A stretch of DNA of 35,000 nt from the NCBI RefSeq assembly GCF_964340395.1, contig NC_135567.1:7519899-7554898 (forward strand), read 5' to 3'. Made by a program: the position numbers and the translations under genes. Source of the DNA: Glandiceps talaboti (lineage: Eukaryota; Hemichordata; Enteropneusta; Spengelidae). Below, piece after piece: positions 21,240-33,239 of this stretch. A model generated the notes under the pieces. The model did not search any database. It was not told where the DNA came from and worked only from the letters and a program-made list of their open reading frames with translations. Each line of letters opens with the position of its first letter. Position 1 is the stretch's first letter.

Positions 21240-23759
21240 CTTTATGATCCATGCAATTAAAACCCCTGAATATTTCAGATTGCTTATTGCATAGTTAATA
21301 CACCAATAAGTGTAGTCTGTACTAGTGGTAGTAGCAAGATTCAATCTGCCTCTGCTTTGAAATAAAGTTACCCATTTTAATATGACGCGTATCATGTATA
21401 ATTCTGTATGTACACATTGTTATATATGGCAGCTATAGCCAAAGACGCATACTTTATGACCAATGCAATTAAAACCCCTGAATATTTCAGATTGCTTTTT
21501 ACACAGTTAATACACCAATAAGTGTAGTCTGTACTAGTGGTAGTAGCAAGATTCAATCTGCCTTTGCTTTGAAATAAAGATACCCATTTTAATATGACGC
21601 GTATCATATCTATTAATTCCCTATGTATACATTGATATATATGGCAGTTAGCAAAGACGCATACTTTATGACCCATGCAATTAAAACCCCTGAATATTTC
21701 AGATTGCTTATTGCATAGTTAATACACCAGTCAGTGTAGTCTGTACTAGTGGTAGTAGCAAGATTCAATCTGCCTCTGCTTTGAAATAAAATTAATACCC
21801 ATTTTAATATGACGCGACGTATATCATGTATTCCATATGTATACTATATATATGGCAGCTAGCCAAAGACGCATACTTTATGACCCATGCAATTAAAACC
21901 CCAGAATATTTCAGGTTGCTTTTTACACAGTTAATACACCAATAAGTGTAGTCTGTACTAGTGGTAGTAGCAAGATTCAATCTGCCTCTGCTTTGAAATA
22001 AAGTTACCCATTTTAATATGACGCGTATCATATCCCTATGTATACATTGTTATATATGGCAGCTACCCAAAGACGCATACTTTATGACCCTTGCAATTAA
22101 AACCCCTGAATATTTCAGGTTGCTTTTTACACAGTTAATACACCAATAAGTGTAGTCTGTACTAGTTGTAGTAGCAAGATTCAATCTGCCTCTGCTTTGA
22201 AATAAAGTTACCCATTTTAATATGACGCGTATCATATGTGTATTCCCTATGTATTGCTATATATGGCAGTTAGCAAAGACGCATACTTTATGACCCATGC
22301 AATTAAAACCCCTGAATATTTCAGATTGCTTATTGCATAGTTAATACACCAATAAGTGTAGTCTGTACTAGTGATAGTAGCAAGATTCAATCTGCCTCTG
22401 CTTTGAAATAAAATTACCCATTTTAATATGACGTGTATCATGTATAATTCCCTATGATACACATTGTTATATATGGCAGCTATATCCAAAGACGCATACT
22501 TTATGACCCATGCCATTAAAACCCCTGAATATTTCAGATTGCTTTTTACACAGTTAATACACCAATAAGTGTAGTCTGTACTAGTGGTAGTAGCAAGATT
22601 CAATCTGCCTCTGCTTTGAAATAAAGTTACCCATTTTAATGTGACGCGTATCATGTATATTCCCTATGATACATTGCTATATATGGCAGCTAGCCAAATA
22701 AGACGCATACTTTATGACCCATGCCATTAAAACCCCTGAATATTTCAGATTGCTTTTTACATAGTTAATACACCAGTCAGTGTAGTCTGTACTAGTGGTA
22801 GTAGCAAGATTCAATCTGCCTTTGCTTTGAAATAAAGATACACATTTTAATATGACGCGTATCATATCTATTAATTCCCTATGTATACATTGATATATAT
22901 GGCAGTTAGCAAAGACCCATACTTTATGACCCATGCAATTAAAACCCCTGAATATTTCAGATTGCTTATTGCATAGTTAATACACCAATAAGTGTAGTCT
23001 GTACTAGTGATAGTAGCAAGATTCAATCTGCCTCTGCTTTGAAATAAAGTTACCCATTTTAATATGACGCGTATCATGTATATTCCCTATGTATACATTG
23101 CTATATATGGCAGCTAGCCAAAGACGCATACTTTATGACCCATGCCATTAAAACCCCTGAATATTTCAGGTTGCTTTTTAAACAGTTAATACACTAATCA
23201 GTGTAGTCTGTACTAGTGGTAGTAGCAAGATTCAATCTGCCTTTGCTTTGAAATAAAGATACCCATTTTAATATGACGCGTATCATATCTATGAATTCCC
23301 TATGTATACATATATATGGCCGCAGTAATTAGCAAAGACGCATACTTTATGACCCATGCCATTAAAACCCCTGAATATTTCAGATTGCTTATTGCATAGT
23401 TAATACACCAATAAGTGTAGTCTGTACTAGTGGTAGTAGCAAGATTCAATCTGCCTCTACTTTGAAATAAAGTTAATACCCATTTTAATATGACGCGACG
23501 TATATCATGTATTCCATATGTATACTATATATATGGCAGCTAGCCAAAGACGCATACTTTATGACCCATGCAATTAAAACCCCAGAATATTTCAGGTTGC
23601 TTTTTACACAGTTAATACACCAATAAGTGTAGTCTGTACTAGTGGTAGTAGCAAGATTCAATCTGCCTCTGCTTTGAAATAAAGTTACCCATTTTAATAT
23701 GACGCGTATCATATCCCTATGTATACATTGTTATATATGGCAGCTACCCAAAGACGCAT

Positions 23760-25402
23760 ACTTTATGACCCTTGCAATTAAAACCCCTGAATATTTCAGG
23801 TTGCTTTTTACACAGTTAATACACCAATAAGTGTAGTCTGTACTAGTTGTAGTAGCAAGATTCAATCTGCCTCTGCTTTGAAATAAAGTTACCCATTTTA
23901 ATATGACGCGTATCATATGTGTATTCCCTATGTATTGCTATATATGGCAGCTAGCCAAAGACGGATACTTTATGACCCATGCAATTAAAACCCCTGAATA
24001 TTTCAGATTGCTTTTTACACAGTTAATACACCAATAAGTGTAGTCTGTACTAGTGGTAGTAGCAAGATTCAATCTGCCTCTACTTTGAAATAAAGTTACC
24101 CATTTTAATATGACGCGACGTATATCATGTATTCCATATGTATACATTGCTATATATGGCAGCTAGCCAAAGACGCATACTTTATGACACATGCAATTAA
24201 AACCCCAGAATATTTCAGGTTGCTTTTTACACAGTTAATACACCAATAAGTGTAGTCTGTACTAGTGGTAGTAGCAAGATTCAATCTGCCTCTGCTTTGA
24301 AATAAAGTTACCCATTTTAATATTACGCGTATCATATCCCTATGTATACATTGTTATATATGGCAGCTAGCCAAAGACGCATACTTTATGACCCTTGCAA
24401 TTAAAACCCCTGAATATTTCAGGTTGCTTTTTACACAGTTAATACACCAATAAGTGTAGTCTGTACTAGTTGTAGTAGCAAGATTCAATCTGCCTCAGCT
24501 TTGAAATAAAAAATACCCATTTTAATATGACGCCTTATCATGCTTTGCTTTATATATGGCAGCCAGCCAAAGAATCATACTTTATGACCCATGCAATTAA
24601 AACCCCTTTATATTTCAGGTTGCTTTTTACACAGTTAATACACCAATAAGTGTAGTCTGTACTAGTGGTAGTAGCAAGATTCAATCTGCCTCTGCTTTGA
24701 AATAAAGTTACCCATTTTAATATGACGCGTATCATATGTGTATTCCCTATGTATTGCTATATATGGCAGCTAGCCAAAGACGGATACTTTATGACCCATG
24801 CAATTAAAACCCCTGAATATTTCAGATTGCTTTTTACACAGTTAATACACCAATAAGTGTAGTCTGTACTAGTGGTAGTAGCAAGATTCAATCTGCCTCT
24901 GCTTTGAAATAAAGTTACCCATTTTAATATGACACGTATCATATGTGTATTCCCTATGTATTGCTATATATGGCAGCTAGCCAAAGACGGATACTTTATG
25001 ACCCATGCAATTAAAACCCCTGAATATTTCAGGTTGCTTTTTACACAGTTAATACACCAATAAGTGTAGTCTGTACTAGTGGTAGTAGCAAGATTCAATC
25101 TGCTTCTGCTTTGAAATAAAGTTACCCATTTTAATATGACGCCTTCTCATATGCATTATGCTTTATATATGGCAGCTAGCCAAAGACGCATACTTTATGA
25201 CCCATGCCATTAAAACCCCTGAATATTTCAGATTGCTTTTTACATAGTTAATACACCAATCAGTGTAGTCTGTACTAGTGGTAGTAGCAAGATTCAATCT
25301 GCCTCTGCTTTGAAATAAAGATACCCATTTTAATATGATGCGTATCATATCTATTAATTCCCTATATATACATTGATATATGGCAGTAAGCAAAGACGCA
25401 TA
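23760..25402. repeat. higher-order block, copy at monomers 44-52
   Basis: Same length series and private variants as 19597-21239, at a fixed 4163-bp offset with no net indel. A few substitutions exist, for example CCTTATC versus CCTTCTC near 25145 and TGTAATAG versus TGTACTAG, so it is not a pure copy artefact. Confidence 0.93.
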
Positions 25403-25466
25403 CTTTATGATCCATGCAATTAAAACCCCTGAATATTTCAGATTGCTTATTGCATAGTTAATACAC

Positions 25467-26584
25467 TACCAGACAAATGTTTCTTGACCATTCCCGCGTT
25501 GTAAACGAGGGATTATCGCGTGTGTAAACGAGGGATTTCACACATGCGTGGCTGTGTCCACGCATTTTGCTTCCGTGTAGGTCCACGTGAAATGCATGGA
25601 CGTGATGTTATTTACGATAGTACACTATATAGTAGAATGAAACCAAGTTCAATTCCTATGGCTATGTAGTGAATTTATACTGACCAAATTTCACCAGGAT
25701 ATTGTAGAATGTGTTACATAAAGTTGCTGCTCAGTAAAAAAAAAAAGACTGCCTAAACATTGACCGCAACTGTGCCAGCGTTTGTTTGACTATGATTATC
25801 CTGATGTTATTATGTTTACCACAACTTACAAGTAGGTCCACGTACATGTAGTTGTCGGTAGGAACGCTGGTATATTATCGGCCTGTGTTGTGTCTTGATC
25901 CCACGAACTCTACACGTGGGTGATACTTCTATGCTCTACGTAAACCCTTTTGGTTTATATATACTTCCCGCCCTCACTGTAAAACAACACATACACATAC
26001 ACATACACATATGGCTTAGCATGGGTGGTCACACGCTATTTTATTCACGAATTTGGTGATTTATCGGCACTGCTTTTGTCAATTTCGTCTGGCCGTATGA
26101 ACCTTGTTAGTGATTATAGACCGCTCACGACTTTATGCACTGATCTGTCTATGCTATAACCACGGAGAACCATAGACATGAAAATGTTTTGAATATCGAT
26201 GTTTTAGCAACGATACAAGGTGGACGAATACACTGTTATGCACTTTCACATAAACGAAATGGCAAGCACAGTACGAATCGAATGCGTACAGACTCGTCTT
26301 TGGAATGTCGACCTCGCCTCTGGGTCAACAACGGAAGTCAGCAGTGTCAAAGGTTATCCGCGTATCATGATAAATATCGCTGTAAAATCGATACACTTAT
26401 TAGTCATAGAAAGCGTGATATATGTTAATATTTGTAATTACATCTAATTCATCTATTTTGTCGTCACTGCTCAGTTTTCTCTGCACTACCAATAAATAAA
26501 CAGTGCAGTAGTCCGTAGCTAGTGGGCGGGATATATTTGATGTTTAATATATATTTATTCACTCAACCCACATGACTACAATCT
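25467..26584. other. no gene seen; short repeats beside the satellite
   Basis: The satellite stops inside a monomer after GTTAATACAC. Next is a doubled TGTAAACGAGGGATT (about 25500-25540) and a CACGCATTTTGC...TCCACGTG palindromic stretch. ACACATACACATACACAT lies near 25989. Two overlapping ORFs at 26189-26447 have no recognisable domain. Confidence 0.6.
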
Positions 26585-27005
26585 ACTTTTTTTATTTTAT
26601 TTATTTATTGATTACACGTAACAAAACCCTGGGGATTTGTTAAAGGTACAAATAAAATAAAATTGGGGGAAAAAATCATAATAATAGCACTTATAGGCTT
26701 TTCAAAAGTAACATTACACATCATAATAAAGACTACAAAACAAAACAAAACAACAACAATAACTATTCAACGAGTTGAAACATAATATTAATGAAAAAAA
26801 TAATAATGAAGGGTAATTAGACATTTCAAATTATATATTATGAGTATTTTGTAGGTGGTGCTCCCTTTTTATATTACTAAGTTTGATATATTTTCCAAGT
26901 GCGATAATTAGAGTTTTGTTGCTCATTATTTCTTTAAATTGTTGTTCTTCTGTCAAGTTTCTGTAATTATTAATATGTTTAGCAGCTTCACTACTATCCC
27001 TTCAT
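26585..27005 (-). mobile_element. 3' end of a second LINE (CR1/L2-like)
   Basis: On the minus strand a frame of about 56 codons runs from about 27001 to a TAA at 26831-26833. It encodes an end resembling the C-termini of non-LTR retrotransposon polymerases: EAAKHINNY, LTEEQQFKEIMS, IIALGKYIKLS, IKREHH. About 250 bp of 3' UTR-like sequence follows, closing with an A/T simple tail (TTTTTTTATTTTATTTATTT at about 26587-26607 on plus). It is 5'-truncated or broken: a stop lies just upstream in frame. Family placement is tentative. Confidence 0.55.
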
Positions 27006-27599
27006 AAAATATTACTCACGTTCATCATAATATGTGTATGTACATGTGACGCTCATTTCTATCGATGACGTCGCCTCAGATATTTCCCGTTGATAGCAAA
27101 TTGACAAAATCTTTTTTTTTCATACACTTATTTTTGTCTTTTAATCCGTGTGCTACCATTAGTGGTATCAGTAGATGTTTACACTCACGGTATAATGCGT
27201 TAATTTGGGCAAATAGTGAGTTTGTTCAAGCAAGCTACTAATTAATGCAAAGCTGATAAACACAGATAAGACATTGATATCAGGTAGGAAATAGAAAAAA
27301 ACAGTGAGAGGAAACAGTATTTAAAACTTTATTTGAAATATACAGAAAATAATATTAGAAATCCGGAAAATCGCGAGTACAAAATTGATCATTTGTCCTT
27401 TACCCTGTGATCTGATGGGAAGAAACCAATAACACTGAGACCATATGGAGACAGCGGAAAACATAACTACCTGAACTCGACACTCACGTATGAAAATTTA
27501 AAAAAAATCTATCTACCCCAACTATTCTAAAATTGAGCGTAATCGGAACCACAAAATTTTTTTTAATAGGCCTTAACGTCTTGGTGTAATTCGATCATG

Positions 27600-30500
27600 A
27601 AATCACTCATCCCCGCGTGACGCGTGGGGTCATTGTTGTGTTTATCCCAAAAGAGATAATGGCTGCCACACATTTTTATTCCATGAACGTTTTAAATAAT
27701 GTGAGTGTCGCATATAAATGACAAATGAACATATCGATTTTAAATGGCTGTAAAATAAGCGTTATGAAAGCGTTATGTCTTTTTTATCTTCCAATATGAT
27801 ATAATATGCAAGTCTTTGGGAATATGATTAACTAAAAATAACCCTTTCCACGCCATAAAATGAACGTTTTAAACGATGTGGCACGGGACTATTTTCGTGG
27901 CTATCCCGAAAAGGACAAATACGTACAATGTACCATACATGTACATGTACATGACTTTTGTACATGTACGTCGAAGGGGAGGGGGATGTCAAAACCGCGG
28001 TACATACAAGTATATATGTCGTTACTACACTGAGTAGGGGCAGCAGTGTTACATCCCTGGAACAGTTTTCAGTATTTATTCTAGAACTACGTGTATAGAG
28101 TACATGCACATGTACAAGGATTTGCGTGTATTTTTTTTTTACTGCAAAAGCCCCTAGAAAACTAAGAAACGTGTACTTAGAAAATGGACTTCGATGCATT
28201 TTTGGTTGAGTTAGTCACTAAATCTAAATGGTTTTACTTGTTGTGAACTAAATAGTACATGTACATATGCATGAGTCTTGCTGCTAGACGTTCGGGCTTT
28301 CTTTCGATAGTATAAGCGAACGAAGTTCGCAGTGAGGGCTTGCCCAAACATGCGATGTTCGGTCGTGTGTCGTATTGTGAAGAACATCCGAGGTCTAGCA
28401 GATAGACTACATGTACATGTACATGTACATAACGGACGTCTTTACGTACGGTACATTGTCTAAATTGTCATATTGACAGTTTGCGCTGTTACAAATTGAT
28501 ACATGGCTTTGGTGGTTGGCTTATTCGCATGATTATTCTTTCAAGTAATGATTCCTTGGTCACCGACATGAGAAGTAAGGACAGGTAGTGTATATGTACA
28601 AAGCTGATGACAAAATAATTTTACAACTGTCACAAATTGACCAGTATTCCAAGGTCATGGGGCTGAGCAATTTCTTAAAGAACTTAATAACTTGAACGAA
28701 ATTGAACATAATACGTTTAGATAAATTACAATTGCTGCTGTGTGATAAGTGCTTGTAGTCTAGCTATCGTTACAACAACTTCCTCACGTCACTTATACAT
28801 GTACGCCACAATACAACATGTACATGTGATCATGACACGCGTGTACCATGTCTTCACTTTAATAGTGAGGTCATGCAAGGAGGACTTTAATAGCTATCCA
28901 TGTAATACGTCGATGTCAAGTCATACCAAATATGATCCAGTATTTATGTCAGAAGTGGAACTAGTTTAATTGTATCTGCTGTCCAGTAGTGGAATGTGAT
29001 GAGCTAAAATAATACATTATAAATGAACTGCTATCACACTATCATAGGTTTTGACAACGCTTCACACATGCATAAAAAGTGTGTTGTTTTCAGTGTCACT
29101 CAACGGTCACCCAACTCTCGTGGCCCGGGATTATTTTCGTGGCTATCCCGAAAGGGTCTATAACACATTTTCAGACGATAAAATCTTTGAAATAACAACC
29201 ATTTAAATAACGTGTGCGTCTTTTGATTTACAAAATGTATATAATATGCTACAAATACACGAATCCTGTAGTTTATTGAGTGTCCGTATCGTTCAGTAAA
29301 CCCTCGTGGGGTGGGATAATTTATGTTGACTTTACCTCATAAGTGACAAATTTGATAGAGAAATTAAACCTAAGCCTGAATATTCGTCGATGGAAAATAA
29401 ATATTCTTAGTTACTTTTACATACGGGAGTATTCTGAATGTGTGTCTATAGCCTAGGGTTCGCACGGTCCTGGAAACCCTAGAATTTCAAACCCTCCCTA
29501 GAAACCCTGGAAAATGCACCCTAACCCTAAAAATGATCGCGATCGATTGATTGGCGATCGACATTTCAGTACGTGCTCGAGCACATATTCACATGATTCA
29601 CTACACTCGTTGAATAACCTTTTTACCCTTTATACTGTACCATACGAACTTTTGGTTTTGCCCTGTTCGGAGTCCATCAACGTCATATCAACGTTCTCTT
29701 GATTACATGACCTGACTATTAATTTTCAAAATTATTACATCAAGTTTCCACTTTAAACACGCCCATCTGAAGCCCTGATCGACGTGTAAACTTAACAACT
29801 GTAAATTAAAAGGGAAATGCCTGACATATTCGATGATATCGTCTAAAAATCTAACATTTTGGATAACTATCCCTTTCCCAATGATCGGTAATATCGGATA
29901 AAAGACTTCGTCTTGAAAGTCTAAGTTATTCAATGTGTTAGATATCTATCGGATAGCATCGATAACATCGATAACATTTGATAAATATGCTTCATTGGGA
30001 AGGAATCTCTGTCGTCTGGATAGGTATTCAAAATGTTTGTTTTTTAGACAATATTATCGGATAAAAACGCTTCACCGGGAAGAGAATTCCGTCGTCAAGT
30101 TTGTCTAAGTTTTTCAAAATGTTATATGTTTAACGATGCTATCGGATAACACCCGACACTACCGTACAGGCGTAGGCACACGTCCACACAAATGGCTGTC
30201 TGATATAGTTATTTTTCGTTGAAATAGAATTGACGAAATGCAATAACAACGTAGTACATTTTTGTAATTACATTTCTTCTTGTGGACGTAGGTATTGTTT
30301 TCAAGTTGCACTATCACCGTTTTGATTTCTGAAGGCCAGAGTTAATATGTAGTTTATTGAATGTCATGGTGTAACTCTGTCGTTCACGCAACCCTCGTGT
30401 TGCGGGACCATATTTCCATTTTGTACTTGTTAAGGATGCATAATTTTTTTCTTGCATTCATTTAATATGACAGCTTTTATCACCACAATAGTTAAAGGGA

Positions 30501-31790
30501 ACACACTGAGTGCGTACGTATATATATCAAAGATAACTGTTTTTGCTGCATACTTGGTATTCACAGTATTCGGCCACTTTTTCATCTCCTCGTATCACAG
30601 GTTCATTTTTGTGACTAACGAAAAAGAGACAAGTTATGCTTTCAAAAATAAACGTTTTAAGAATCTGTGCATCTTTTTATCTCGCAAATATAATAAATAA
30701 TGTAAGTTTTCTCAATACCTCACCGGCACAGACAGCATGTACATGTACATGCACATTGTACATGTACTGTGGTGCGTCAACTCGCGTGACTTGGGCCGTG
30801 TTTCGTGGCTAACCTTAAATGTCAAATCTTATATGAGATATGATAAAACTGCTTAGTTGAAAAGGGATCTCCGTCATCTAGATAGTCTAAGTTACGAAAC
30901 TGTTAGATTTTTGGACGATGTTATCGGATAAAAACGCTTGGACGGGAAGGGACCTAGCTCCGTCATCAACTTTGTTTAGTACGTTATTCAACATGTTAGA
31001 TTAATTTATTTGGTCGGCGTGTAGTCATCCAGGATGCTTGCACGAAATACATTTACTACATTATTTTATACATTCACTACTTATTATTACGAATGTACAT
31101 TGCATGTTTGATTTCATTATTTCAGCACAAGAAAAAAAACGTACCATAAATCTTAATCACTAATTCATCTGCTTTTAAATGTAATACATCTAAGATGACG
31201 CTGTCGTACATGGCACACATCTACATGTACACAGTAACACATTTTAATTGACTGAAATGGTTGTCCGATACAATTATTTTTCGTTGAAATAAAATGGGCA
31301 AAATGCAATACAAAGTAATTTATTTTTATCTTATAAACGTAGGTATTCTTTTCAAGTCGCACTATCACATGCCAGTTTACATGAGAGTTATGTAGTGTAC
31401 ATGTACATGTGTATAAGATGTCACGATGTAACTCTGTCGTTCACGCAACACGTCACGCAACCCTCGTGTTGCGGGACCATATTTCCAGTTTGTACTTTGC
31501 ATCTTTTCTAAGCTTTTGTCACCAAAGTCATTTTAAGGAGGAACACGCCGAGTTTGTACGTTTATCAAGTATAACAATTTTTACTTGAATATTTCGGTGT
31601 TTACATTCTTCAACCACTTTTCCCTGCCTCGTGATGCAGGGTCATTTTCATAGCTATCGTAAAGGAGACGAAGTTGGGCTTTAAAAAATAAACGTTTTAA
31701 GAATCTTTTTATCTCGCAAATATGAAATATAAGATTTCTCAACATACAGCATATACATGTACCGTGGTGTCTCTGTGCCTCTCAACTGTC
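27600..31790. repeat. diverged repeat cluster
   Basis: Blocks recur in the same order across 4 kb. CTCGTG...CGGGA.NATTTTCGTGGCTATCCC occurs near 27880, 29118 and, altered, near 29302, 30394, 30586, 30779, 31468 and 31616. AACGTTTTAA occurs near 27688, 27865, 30654 and 31693. GATAAAAACGCTT...GGGAAG occurs near 30060 and 30927. The clearest pair is about 30190-30830 against about 31255-31790, a diverged duplication offset by roughly 1.06 kb. Its copies share TATTTTTCGTTGAAATA, GTAACTCTGTCGTTCACGCA and TTTTTATCTCGCAAATAT. Confidence 0.7.
28279..28400. mobile_element. short inverted-repeat element
   Basis: CTGCTAGAC at the left end is inverted as GTCTAGCAG at the right end, about 122 bp apart. 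Inside is a perfect small palindrome GCGAACGAAGTTCGC. The size and structure fit a small MITE, but no target duplication was confirmed. Confidence 0.5.
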
Positions 31791-31926
31791 ATTGAACTCG
31801 AAAATCACGGAGTAACGTGTGGAATTGTGTCTTTCCCTAGGGTATGTAGCTATGTATTACCTGTGGGAGCTAAACTAGATAAACGCAGCTACACTGCATG
31901 ACTTTAGCGGATATGTATGTTCTAAA

Positions 31927-32096
31927 CTTATAAACTATCCACTAATTAGTCCCTAGCGAAAAAAGTTTTACAAGGATGTATCCGCTAATTATCGCATCTA
32001 AATATCGTTCTCAACTTTATAAACGTTATCCACTAATTATGGCATCTAAATATCTACCTACACTTTATACATTATATAAACTATCCGCTAATTAGA
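31927..32096. repeat. short diverged tandem repeats
   Basis: Four copies of ATCC(A/G)CTAATTA occur at 40-60-bp spacing, with shared CATCTAAATATC and ACTTTATA blocks between them. Confidence 0.75.
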
Positions 32097-32719
32097 CGGG
32101 CACAATATCAATGTGACAATAGGGAGTATGATTTTTGAAGCATGTGCTAAAGTATATAATGAGACGTACATATGATGTGATGAGGAGCGAGACGGTCATC
32201 AGTTGTTGAAAAATATTTTCAAATTTTGGCGAGGCAGTACTGTTGACTGGCTTTTAAATGAACAGCGTTTGAATTTAAGTACTTTACGTCTGAGAATTGT
32301 CTGGAGGAGAACTTTGGTTACGACACTAGAGGAATGAGAAGATATATAGCAGGAGTATGTGAAGAAGAAGTTGAAATAATTTTCAGCAGCGAGCCGAAGG
32401 TACGAAATCAATATTGTATACTTCTTTTTCTTCTTTTTTGAATTTCTTTTTGTACTGGGAATTCCTCCTACCGATTTTCTGTTATGCAGACATGTACACA
32501 CAATCACACGAATTTCCACAGAGTTCCATTCAGGTGTGGGACTACCCGACAGGGCCATGTTGCACGCTCTATATCACGTTACAGCTGTGGAACTGTCAAG
32601 GCTTTCCCAGTCAGTCCACAGGCTATCATTGAGTCACCCAGGCCCGGCAAACAGCACCTGTGGGCTCGTGTGAGTAATCGTCCCCGACTTTTCGAGTCAT
32701 TATTCTAAGGCCCCCCCCC

Positions 32720-32904
32720 CCCCGATATTCGCATTGGTCTTGTGAGTGAGAGACGGCTGAGTGATACAGCCTACCCATCGAGTCTGTAGAACACTCGCCC
32801 TGGATTTGGGTTGGTCACAGAAAAATCCCTAGTTTCCAGTGGGATCCAAACCCATGACCTCCCGACTGCTACTCCTGTGCACTAACCACCATGCTACACG
32901 GAGC
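32720..32904 (-). mobile_element. tRNA-derived SINE
   Basis: On the minus strand, TAGCATGGTGG (32886-32896) matches the RNA polymerase III A box and GGTTTGGATCC (32842-32852) matches the B box, at tRNA-like spacing. The 5' part reads like a tRNA (GCTCCGTGTAGC...GGTTAGTGC...GTCATGGGTTTGGATCCC). A non-tRNA body continues toward 32720, with a C-run on plus at 32709-32722 near the expected 3' end. The 3' limit is approximate. Confidence 0.72.
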
Positions 32905-32987
32905 TGGTATATTGTACAAATAAACTTCCTTATATACACTGTCATGTCACAGGCACTCGAATCAATATGTATTTTTTAAAAACATGT

Positions 32988-32990
<3 letters not shown>

Positions 32991-33023
<33 letters not shown>

Positions 33024-33174
33024 ACGTACGTACATACACACGTACGTACGTACATACATACATACATACATACATACATACATACATACATACATACATA
33101 CATACATGCATACATGCACGCATGCATGAATGCATACATACATACATACATACATACATACATACATACATACA
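32991..33174. repeat. compound CA / GTAC / CATA microsatellite
   Basis: A (CA)n run at 32991-33020 is followed by CGTA repeats, then long CATA tetranucleotides with CATG interruptions. All long ORFs here on both strands are repeat artefacts. Confidence 0.98.
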
Positions 33175-33239
33175 GTACAAGACTGCAACGAAAACTGTGA
33201 AACATTTATAGGACATTTCATATATATAGACACACAATT

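Larger units (their letters stand above)
14760..25466. repeat. satellite array, about 208-bp monomer, higher-order repeat
   Basis: Taking ACTTTATGA as anchor, 52 copies occur from 14798 to 25402, spaced 196-215 bp, average 207.9. Each monomer holds in order ACTTTATGACCCATGC, CCCCTGAATATTTCAG, GTTAATACACCAATAAGTG, GTCTGTACTAGTGGTAG, CAAGATTCAATCTGCC, TTTGAAATAAAG, ACCCATTTTAATATGACGCG and TATATATGGCAGCTAGCC. Monomer lengths and private variants recur every 19-21 monomers (3.95-4.37 kb), giving about 2.6 copies of a higher-order unit. Most monomers carry an antisense reading frame of about 61 codons, which I take as incidental. Confidence 0.97.

Noticed and set aside
14956-25393. Dozens of related minus-strand ORFs of 61-146 codons
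   Set aside because: They are one frame through satellite monomers, interrupted differently by small indels. Similarity reflects array homogenisation, with no signal, domain or splice logic.
14760-25466. CRISPR array
   Set aside because: Monomers are fully repeated, about 208 bp, with no repeat-spacer alternation, in a eukaryotic context.
26189-26447. Two overlapping ORFs of 75-79 codons
   Set aside because: Different frames open over the same bases, no motif, no supporting context.
32962-33237. Cys/Met/Tyr/Val and His/Thr/Ile/Tyr repeat ORFs on both strands
   Set aside because: All are products of the CATA and CA microsatellite.
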